From Choristoneura fumiferana (lineage: Eukaryota; Arthropoda; Insecta; Lepidoptera; Tortricidae), in NCBI RefSeq assembly GCF_025370935.1, contig NC_133494.1:19461627-19525626 (forward strand): a DNA stretch of 64,000 nt, in the 5' to 3' direction. The stretch's first letter is position 1, and every line of letters starts with the position of its first letter. This document shows, in pieces, positions 34,147 through 42,052 of this stretch. Below the pieces are notes generated by a model. It did not search any database. It saw nothing but the letters and a program-made list of their open reading frames with translations, and had not been told where the DNA came from. A program made the translations under genes and the position numbers.

Positions 34147-34818
34147 TTCTATGTTTATGTCAGTTTACTATGTCAATGGCTGAGGTTTCCTGGTAGAAAA
34201 CCTAGCGGCGTAAAATGGTACTAACCATTTCATCGTTTCTTCCAGTTTAAATTATGTTTTTGAAAATACTTTGTTTTTCTGTTGCGTATTAAATTAAGTA
34301 TTAGAAAAACAATAAAGTACATGAGGCACGTAAAAATAAATTATTTTATACAGAAATAACTCCCTAAACTCTATGAAAAGATTACCTAAGAAAAACAAAA
34401 CAAAATTATTAATATTACGCCTAAATACGCACCTATAATTACTGGTTTTTAACGTAATTTTTCTTTTGAATTGTATTTTATAAATGCTAAATATTTAAAC
34501 CAGCAAAAATTCTCGTTTAGATACAGAACTACAGATTAGTGAGAACAGCGCCATCTATTATGACGCGTCAAACCTAAAACCACGTTCGTTCACTTCCAAC
34601 CGTTTATAATTTACAACTGCTTCATAGATGGAACTTTAGTAACAACTCCATCATTAGTTTACTTTAACTTCTCACAATTAAATTATGAACGCATGAATTA
34701 ATTTTAAGCGGATTTGTAATTATATACATGATGCACTAAAACTCATAACAACTCTAATAATAATGTAAGATTTCATGACAATTTAATACAATAAATTAAT
34801 AGTTCCATTTAAACGTGT

Positions 34819-34954
34819 TATAACCTCCCTAACACCCAAGTCAATTTTTTATTTTCTTAAGTATGAACATCTAACTTTAGGTATGTCATTTATGATAGAG
34901 TGATGTTCAAATAACAATAAGTCCTTTATAAAGGACTCTGGGTGTTAGGAGGAT
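34819..34954. mobile_element. MITE with TAACCTCCTAACACCC ends, copy 1
   Basis: The left end is ATAACCTCCCTAACACCCA and the right end TGGGTGTTAGGAGGATA. The inner palindrome is GTCCTTTATAAAGGAC. A copy in the opposite orientation lies at 37386-37510. Confidence 0.7.
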
Positions 34955-35055
34955 AAAAGTTAAATTTAAAGTTACTATGTTTTTATTCACGAACTATAAA
35001 ACGCTTGTTGGCAATAGCTGTACAAGTAGTATCTAATTTTGAACAATTCTAACAA

Positions 35056-35138
35056 GTCAGGTTGGCCGAGTGGTCTAAGGCGCCAGATTTAAGCTCTGGT
35101 TCCCGAGAGGGAGCGTGGGTTCGAACCCCACACCTGAC
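35056..35138 (+). tRNA. tRNA-Leu (anticodon TAA)
   Basis: Acceptor stem GTCAGGT pairs perfectly with ACCTGAC. The D region GGCCGAGTGGTCTAAGGC is a standard box A. The anticodon stem CCAGA/TCTGG holds loop TTTAAGC with anticodon TAA at 35090-35092, which reads UUA. A long variable arm (TTCCCGAGAGGGAGC) marks the class II leucine type. The T arm GTGGGTTCGAACCCCAC is a perfect box B, and an A discriminator follows. There is no intron. It looks fully functional and is not part of a SINE. Confidence 0.95.
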
Positions 35139-35153
35139 AAATCTTCTTTGCCG

Positions 35154-35168
35154 TTTTTTACTTTTTTT
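35154..35168 (+). terminator. RNA polymerase III terminator of the tRNA
   Basis: A run of six T at 35154-35159, followed by a second run of seven, lies 16 bases after the tRNA end. This is the normal pol III stop signal. Confidence 0.8.
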
Positions 35169-35169
35169 A

Positions 35170-36100
35170 ATGTTTATTTTATTGGTTACGTGATTATATT
35201 TTATAACGATTGTTTTTTTTTTGGCGTTTGATGATTTATTTTTATTTTATTCCGTAACTAAAATGACAAAAATGAAATCCTTACCTTTTGTCTTTCTTTA
35301 TTTATGTCACAAACACTACCTACTTAGGATCAGAACATCTTAGATCTATGCGATGAGATGAATGACATAAATTTTCAAAAATTTTGGAGGGGGCTGTCGA
35401 CACATTGCGTTTCTAAGTAGTTTTTTTTTTTATTGTATGTACTAATTTGCGGTAGGCCTAAAAAATATTAAGATTTACTTTAACACGTATTGTTTTTTCA
35501 ATTAACTGGTGAATATTTTGAAAGTCAACAAACTACCTACTTAAATATTGTGAAATGTATTAGTAAACATAAAAAAATCAATGCGTGTTATATAAACTAT
35601 ATATACTCTGAGCAAAAATTAATTTGAACAAAACAAATCATAGTTTTGTAGGGGCCCGTAGTCCAGTTCTTTTCATTCTATGAATCGTCACAACTTATCA
35701 CACTGACGTACCTACTTAGATACATGTGCTCGTAGTTAGATATACTTACCTACCTATTGCCAATCAGTCCAAACAGTCCGTCAGGTAGTTTCAATGTGTC
35801 ATCACATCACAACTACCAATAAACGTGACGCGAAAGGTATCAGTCATGATGATGTCATTCCGTTATGTAATTTCCCATTCGTCATAACATAATACGTAAT
35901 TGATTTTGCCTGTTTGCTTGGTTCGGTATAGTATTTAGAACCATTAAATAAATTGGTCAAGTGCGAGTGCGCGCACTGAGAGTTCCGTGCAAATTTATAG
36001 TTATCTGTGATCATCCAGTGTTAGCAGAGCCCTGCTCCTAAGTAAAATGTACGCAATGTGGGATCATTTTACACTGGTTATTCACATAGACGAAAAAAAA
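35170..36100. other. Intergenic, mostly unassigned
   Basis: No gene is seen. AATTGGTCAAGTGCGAGTGC at about 35950 and AGAGTTCCGTGC are the start of the GGGTTCCGTA repeat family, truncated. The rest is AT-rich. Confidence 0.4.
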
Positions 36101-36109
36101 TAAAAAACA

Positions 36110-36290
36110 CTAGCTTTTGCCCATGACACCGTCTAGTCTGCGAAAAATTCACCGGGAATTATGTAATTTTCCGGGATAAAAACTATCTATGTCCTTCCTA
36201 GGGTTTCAAACTATCTGCATAGTTAGTAACCAAATTTAATTTTAATCGGTTCAGCGGTTTAAGCGTGAAAAGGTAACACACAAAAGGGCA
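36110..36290 (-). mobile_element. Helitron-like element, diverged copy
   Basis: Read on the minus strand it ends GGGCAAAAGCTAG. TTTTCCGGGATAAAAACTAT and AATCGGTTCAGCGGTTTAAG match the family at 21238-21459. The terminal hairpin is degraded. Confidence 0.45.
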
Positions 36291-36327
36291 GACAGTTACT
36301 TCGCGTTTATGTTTAGATCATGTAGGT

Positions 36328-36585
36328 CAGGGTTTCTCAAACTTATGGCTTCACGTACCCCTGTTAAAGTTTCTAGACGATAGCGAACCCCTACCCCCCC
36401 CCCTTGACTGTTGGAGAAACTAAAAATAAAAAATACAAAAAGACTCCAAAAACCAACCTTCATCATCTTATCTTGCTAGTCTTGCAGCCTGGTGGTTTTT
36501 GGAGTCACGTAAACCTTGTCGCGAACCCCCTACCGTCGAATAGCGAACCCCTAGGGGTTCGCGTACCCCACTTTGAGTAACCCTG
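36328..36585. mobile_element. hAT-type MITE with 8-base target duplication
   Basis: The ends are CAGGGTTTCTCAAACTTATG and CACTTTGAGTAACCCTG, flanked on both sides by ATGTAGGT (36320-36327 and 36586-36593). An 8-base duplication with CAGGG ends defines the hAT superfamily. GCGAACCCCTA occurs in both halves. A short piece of the SINE-C tail (AAAAATACAAAAAGACTCC) is nested near 36430. No transposase is present. Confidence 0.85.
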
Positions 36586-37385
36586 ATGTAGGTAGTCTAC
36601 TCGTAGGATTATATAAATATTTTCAGTAGGTTTTTTATTTATTTAGGCCCTTTAAGGGATAAGTTTGCCTTTGTACATATTATTCTCTTGTTATCTGTTA
36701 ATTTCATATGTTTTTACAATACAATACAGTAGGTACATATTTTGAGATTGAATTTAAATTAAATAAGAAGAAACGAAGAATAGGTACTTAGTTGATCTAT
36801 TCAAATGACCTTGAGTTTGAGTTTAAATAAAACTAAAATTTTTACGAAGAATCGATCGTCAGGCAGTTATCACACTACCAGAAACTTATCAATCAAATCT
36901 ACATACTCGTTGTCATGATTTTCTATAATCAAAATCAATCAACACGTCAATATTATCACAAATCGCTAAATCAGCAACTGCGCCATTTCTGTGTACAAAC
37001 ATACGTAATCTATTTGGAAAATTACCAGAATGTGTTCCTACTTATCTTTCTTTACACACCAAATATATATTTACAAACAAAATAACTTTATTTCATATGT
37101 AATAAAGTCTTAACTCCCATATTTGCACGCAAACGCATATTTATAACTGTATCTCTCGTAACGCACACACACGCAAAGTAAATGTTTACGGTACCCACGT
37201 GTTTGTATGCGTACACGCACACATTGCCACACAATCGTATTATTAATAGATTGAGTTTAATTCATAAAGTAGAATCGAAATAAAGCAGCAAATATTTATA
37301 TATGACTTTAAATTAATAAATGAGTCGCATACTTCAAACTCGGGTAAATCCAATTATCACTTTTTTCGATAATCTCCCAAATGTT

Positions 37386-37510
37386 TAGCCTCCTAACACC
37401 CAGAGTCGTTTATAAAGGACTTATTTTAATTTTAAATCAAACTCTATCATAAATTACATAAAGTTTGATGTTCATAAATCAAAAATTTGACTTGGGCGTT
37501 AGGAGGTTAT
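37386..37510. mobile_element. MITE with TAACCTCCTAACACCC ends, copy 2
   Basis: GCCTCCTAACACCCAGAGTC at the left and GACTTGGGCGTTAGGAGGTTA at the right. Internal ATAAAGGACTTATTTTAATT and AAACTCTATCATAAATTACA match copy 1 (34819-34954) read in reverse. Confidence 0.7.
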
Positions 37511-37559
37511 ATAGAGTGGATTTATCTGAGTTTGAAATTAAGCGACTCAAATAATGAAT

Positions 37560-37785
37560 ATGAACGACTTGCATTTACCGGTTGCACATGGCTCTCGCGA
37601 TAACCTCAGTCCACTTGCAGGAGACCTGCCATCGCTTTGTCTTCCAGTTCGTGGTCACCACTCGAGGACCTTTCTCCCCCAACGGTTATCGGTTCTTCGA
37701 GCGATGCGGACCGCCCATTGCCACTTCAACTTGCATACTCTTCGAGCTATGTCGATGACTTTTGAATTGACACCATAAAACAATA
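37560..37785. repeat. LINE-derived fragment
   Basis: GGACCGCCCATTGCCACTTC with ACTTGCATACTCTTCGAGC and GCTATGTCGATGACTTTTGA follows a motif order I associate with a common lepidopteran LINE. CACTCGAGGACCTTTCTCCC recurs at about 37910-37930, a direct repeat flanking the next block. A related piece lies at 51060-51190. Confidence 0.45.
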
Positions 37786-37939
37786 ATTTCAACACGCAAC
37801 TAAAATAAAAAAACATCGGCCAATTACGAGTCACTTTGCGCTCGCGGTTTCTATAAAAAAAATGAATAACCAGTGTCAGCAGAGGGGCTCTCCTAAGTTC
37901 GTGGACGCCACTCGAGGACCTTTCTCCCCCAACCCAACC

Positions 37940-38110
37940 CAACCCAACGTAAGTGCCGTGAAGATACGCTCTTTTTCTGGTAATAAATTTTAAGACTGTA
38001 GTAAGTGTTTTAATTGTGTTATAACGCACTTAATATTACTTGATTTTTTTCGTACTGGCTACGGAACCCTATCTTGGGCGTGTCCGACACGCTCTTGGCC
38101 GGTTTTTAGT
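37940..38110 (-). repeat. GGGTTCCGTA-family repeat, 5' part
   Basis: It is the near-exact reverse complement of 48232-48390. GTGCCGTGAAGATACGCTCT, TTTTCTGGTAATAAATTTTA, GCTACGGAACCCTATCTTGG and CACGCTCTTGGCCG appear in the mirror order. Confidence 0.7.
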
Positions 38111-38385
38111 TTATTTCCTTTTAAGGCAGTACGGAACCCAAACGGTGCTAGCAAAAATGCTACGATTATTCTGTGTTGATATATGTGCATATGTATTAGA
38201 TAGGTTTCTACACAGATAGGTGTAGGCTAAGAGATACAAGATAGCTTGCTCATTTCACCATAATATCTAATACTCTAAGGCGTGTTGAGTACTCAGCTGA
38301 CTCAATATTATGATATAACATGCATGCACCTGTAAACATTCCCAAACGTGATCGTCGGCTAGGTACAGTCAACAGCAGAAGTGGA

Positions 38386-38482
38386 TGAGCGACAAAGGGG
38401 ACCGAAGGAGGTGCGGGCGACAACCGGAATGAGCTGTGCTAAGAAGACCTGCCGCCCGCACCTCCTTCAGTCCCCTTTGTCG
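38386..38482. repeat. Fold-back with 30-base GC-rich arms
   Basis: CGACAAAGGGGACCGAAGGA, continuing GGTGCGGGCG, faces its complement at about 38450-38482 with one mismatch. The loop is about 35 bases. A perfect palindrome follows directly. Confidence 0.65.
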
Positions 38483-38510
38483 TCCTACCACCGCCCCCTG
38501 TACCGCGCAG

Positions 38511-38569
38511 GCGAGGACTCAGTTACGCGTTTGCCTATAGGTATAGGCAAACCGCGTAACTGAGTCCTC
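38511..38569. repeat. 59-base near-perfect palindrome
   Basis: CGAGGACTCAGTTACGCG and TTTGCCTATA are mirrored by TATAGGCAAA and CCGCGTAACTGAGTCCTCG, with only one extra base in one arm and almost no loop. One arm recurs at 59001-59023, next to another SINE-A copy. Confidence 0.8.
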
Positions 38570-38654
38570 GTCTACATACACACTACACACTATGGCATTT
38601 TACTTTTCATTATAATAAGAAAATGTAAAAATCCGAGTCCGAGTCCGAGTTATA

Positions 38655-38965
38655 GCCGTGGTGGCCGAGTGGTTTGACCTATGGCCTCTCAAGCAGAGGA
38701 TCGTGGGTTCAAACCCTGGCTCACACCTCTGAGTTTTTCGAAATTCATGTGCGAAATTACATTTGAAATTTACCACGAGCTTTACGGTGAAGGAAAACAT
38801 CGTGAGGAAGCCTGCACATACCTGCGAAGCAATTCAATGGTGTGTGTGAGTTTCCAATCCGCACTGGGCCCGCGTGGGAGCTACGGCCCAAGCCCTCTCA
38901 TTCTGAGAGGAGGCCTGTGCCCAGCTATGGGATGTATATAGGCTGAGATAATGATGATGATGATG
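38655..38965 (+). mobile_element. SINE-A, full-length
   Basis: GCCGTGGTGGCCGAGTGG (box A) and GGTTCAAACCC (box B) head the element. The body has ACCACGAGC, GAAGCAATTCAATGGTGTGT and GGGCCCGCGTGGGA, and the tail is (GATG)n. The preceding bases (TCCGAGTCCGAGTCCGAG and TTTCATTATAATAAGAAAAT) also occur next to the copy at 58634-58940. The shared unit is therefore longer than the SINE. Confidence 0.85.
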
Positions 38966-38969
38966 AAAA

Positions 38970-39093
38970 GTCCGAGTGCCCGACACGCTAATGCCCAAAT
39001 AGACGACACCCTGCTGTCATCTCTATTGCTAACGACATAAGATTAAAGATGCCAACTATTGGGACAGTGACGAGCACTCGTACGTTTACCTTA
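38970..39093. repeat. 130-base inverted-end element, copy 2
   Basis: It runs from GTCCGAGTGCCCGACACGCT to GAGCACTCGTACGTTTACCT and matches 8061-8193 almost throughout. It directly abuts the (GATG)n tail of the SINE-A copy. Confidence 0.65.
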
Positions 39094-39099
39094 CATGGC

Positions 39100-40390
39100 T
39101 AAAATAGATGTAGTCTGATGTACTCGTAGATGTACCTAGGTACAGGCGCATTTACACCAAAGTCATGACCTCCAGGTCATTTACTCAATTGACTATTTCA
39201 GGAGGTGACGAAATGCGCCCAGCCCTCTGGCGCAGTGCCGGCAATCGATAACACCATTTGTTTGACCTTCTGGTATGGTATACCTACTTGTATGGGCTTT
39301 GCGTATATTCTAACTCGTTCTTACTGAAACTATCCAGGTAATATCCAGTTAATTACGAATTCAAATTGGAAATGTTCGTGGTTTCACGGCGTGCCTTCTT
39401 CGGCCTGTCTGTCAAATTGTTGACAACAGTAGACACTGATAATGAAACAGCAAAAAACTACTGTAAGACAATTTGCTTTGACAAGAAAAAACGCAAACAA
39501 GTCCATCCGTTTGGGATCTACGATACCACTGACAGACAGATATAAAATGGCGTCAAACTTATGACACCCCTCTTTTTGCGTCGGGGGTTAATATCAGCTT
39601 TCAGTATTGCTTCTAAACAACTGAGAAGAGGAAACCCCACATACCTATCCGATCCGATCCGAGTAATTGAAGGAAAGTGAAGCGATTGCTGAACCGCCGA
39701 TCGCGAGTCGCTCGATCCATAGGTTGATCGGAGTTAATAACTCCACGGAATCGATAAGATTTGAAAAGAGTCGATAACGGATCCGGATCCATATAAGGAT
39801 CTGACTCTTTTGAACCTTCAGATCCGGATTTACCCATCTTTAGCACAGAACCTCCTGGTAAATCGGCTCCAGATCGAACTGGGAAGGAAAAAGGAAGAAG
39901 AAGTAAAAGATGTGGGGACAATATGGCACAATTATACAGGGAAAATCATCAGTCTTAAGTTCAAAACATAGGTAGTACTCATAAGGGAATCAGAGGGTGT
40001 GTCGATCCATATTGCAGCTAAGTAATGTTGGACGATATTAAAGATAGGTAACCAAAGCTTATTTAATTGTCATTGTTACGGGGAACGGTTGCTAACAAGA
40101 GTAGGTAGGCACGCACGTAGAGTCTGCGTGCTGCAGTTTTACAAAAAAGGCGCAAGTCAATAACTTGGCTTCAATTTTAATCTCTGTTGGTACCAAGTAT
40201 GACGGAGTTCGGAATGGTTTCCTAGTGAGTTGTAGCCTTTTGTGTTTAATTAATCATGCACGTTTCAGTTTCAGAGATAAGACAACGTGGCGCGTGCACG
40301 TGTGTGATATGTGCGGGACACGTTTGTGTGCACGCGTCTATACGTACCTAACTGTTGTGTGTAATATCTTATACCTTCATCATCATCCCA
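39100..40390. other. Intergenic with a GATC-rich block
   Basis: CAAACTTATGACACCCCTCT and TTTTTGCGTCGGGGGTTAA at 39553-39592 are the end of the window-start repeat, minus strand. From 39640 to 39870 GATC occurs unusually often (GATCCGATCCGAG, GATCCGGATCC, AGATCCGGATTT). The frame opposite this block stays open for about 100 codons but has no recognisable motif. Confidence 0.35.
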
Positions 40391-40394
40391 GCCA

Positions 40395-40601
40395 ATCTTA
40401 TAAATGCGAAAGTGTGTGTTTGTATATTTGTCTGTCTTTCACGTCGAAACGGAGCGACGGATCGACGTGATTTTTGGCGTAGAGATATTTTATGGGCCAG
40501 AGAGTGACATAGGCTACTTTTTATCCTGGAAAAATTCACAGTTCCAGGAACAGCGCGCGATAACCGAATTCCACGCGGGCGAAGCCGCGAGCAAAAGCTA
40601 G
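40395..40601 (+). mobile_element. Helitron-like non-autonomous element
   Basis: It starts near CTTATAAATGCGAAAGTGTG and ends GCGGGCGAAGCCGCGAGC, then AAAAGCTAG before T. The 3' hairpin and CTAG end are intact. It resembles the short Helitrons widespread in Lepidoptera. Confidence 0.6.
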
Positions 40602-40640
40602 TAGGTATAAATATAAATAAATATCTATCATGTCATGAGG

Positions 40641-40878
40641 CAATTGACACCAATTGACCTAGTCCCAAACTAAGCAAAGCTTGTACTATGGATACTAGGC
40701 AACGGATAAGACATAGGTACTTATACAGATAAATACATACTTACATACATATTAAACGTCCAATACCCGAGTACAAACATTCGTATTATTCATACAAATA
40801 TCCGCCCCGACGGAGGATCGAACCTGGGACCTCAAGCTTCATAGTCAGGTTCTCTAACCGCTTGGCTATCCGGTGTTC
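40641..40878 (-). mobile_element. SINE-B, full-length
   Basis: On the minus strand it reads TAGCCAAGCGGTTAGAGAAC (box A), CCCAGGTTCGATCC (box B) and a body ending TTAGTTTGGGACTAGGTCAA. It is the most complete copy of the family in the window (others at 7070-7280 and 11762-11907). Confidence 0.8.
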
Positions 40879-41075
40879 TGTATATACATCCCGCTGCTGG
40901 GCACAGGCCTCCCCACGCGGGCTTAATGCGGTTTGGGAACTTCACCTTCGCTTATCCTTTAAACGAGCAATTCTTGTATATGCATATATTTTGGGAGTCT
41001 CAGAAACGGCTCTAACGATTTCGATGAAATTTGCTATGTCACGGTTGGCAGGAACGATCAATCTAGCTTCGTCTC
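40879..41075 (-). repeat. SINE-A tail fragment and unclassified repeat
   Basis: ACATCCCGCTGCTGGGCACA, then CACGCGGGC, is a piece of SINE-A (40880-40944). It is followed by TCAGAAACGGCTCTAACGAT and TTTCGATGAAATTTGCTATG, a repeat also present near 13490. Confidence 0.55.
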
Positions 41076-41094
41076 ATTTCCGCGTGTCAGTACT

Positions 41095-41285
41095 TAATCA
41101 CGAAAAACATTTTCACGAACGACTTTATCACGAAAACTTAATCACGAATAGACTATATCACGAACAGACTTTATCACTTTATCACGAAAAATCTTAATCA
41201 CGAAAACTTTATCACGAATAGACTTTATCACGAGTGATAAAGTTATCGTGATAAAGTCATTCGTGAAAAAGTTTTTCGTGAAATA
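41095..41285. repeat. Degenerate TTATCACGAA array with an inverted arm
   Basis: About ten forward units of the type TTATCACGAA (41098-41234), spaced by short A- or T-rich linkers, run into inverted units (TCGTGATAAAG, TTCGTGAAAAAG) at 41235-41283. Array and inverted arm together form a fold-back. It lies about 670 bases before the gene E promoter. Confidence 0.75.
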
Positions 41286-41947
41286 AAATAATACTAGCGC
41301 CCATTTCCGGGCAAACGCGTTTTTTCGAATTTTAGCCCCAAGGTTAAAAAGTGTGTTTTGTCTCTCTTTAGGTGTCACGTCAATGTCACTCGTCGAGTTT
41401 GTGTATTTTATTTATCAACTTAACAACGTCTATCAATTTATTTATTATAGTAGTAGGCATTACGATTTAGCCAAGAAGTTATTTATCAGGTACTTTCCAT
41501 CAATGCACTGAGCCGTCTGTCAAATGTAACAGAAATAAAAAAACGGCGTATATGGTGATGTGATGATGATGATGATAATATATTCACTACAATATAGTAA
41601 TTGCTTTCTGGAACAACCATGCGCGAATCATTCACGAAGTTCGTTTACCTGAAGATATAATTTACGTTAGCTACCATAAGACTTCGTTTTATAATGACGC
41701 CAATTTCTAGCCTTTTCTTAGAACCATTTCAGTAAACGATCGCTCACCGCACTGAATGTTTCAAATTGTCGTCAATTTTAAGCGAAACAAAAACCATAAC
41801 ACATAAATGTTTACTTCAGGGCCATGTGTGTTGTTTTGCAGCGAATAACACAGTCACGCACACATTTACGCGCAGTGACGTTGTGTGCTATTTCAGCCAG
41901 CCGTATGACGCATAAGGGGGGCGAGGGGAGGGAGGAAATGGACGGTT

Positions 41948-41985
41948 TATATACCCCGCGCGAACGCAGAGGATACCAGTTTCAT
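41948..41985 (+). promoter_or_regulatory. Core promoter of gene E (TATA and initiator)
   Basis: TATATA at 41948-41953 lies 30 bases before the A of a CCAGTTTC initiator (41978). The start codon of gene E follows 75 bases later in an A at -3, G at +4 context. Confidence 0.65.
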
Positions 41986-42052
41986 TCTAGAAGGAGACAA
42001 AGAAAGTTCTTCTTAGAGCGCAATCAAGCATTTCAACCGGCTGCAAGCCACT

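Noticed and set aside
38655..38730. tRNA gene
   Set aside because: Box A and box B are present, but the stems do not form a full cloverleaf and the sequence is the head of a dispersed SINE with a (GATG)n tail. The same holds for 21531, 58880 and 40830.
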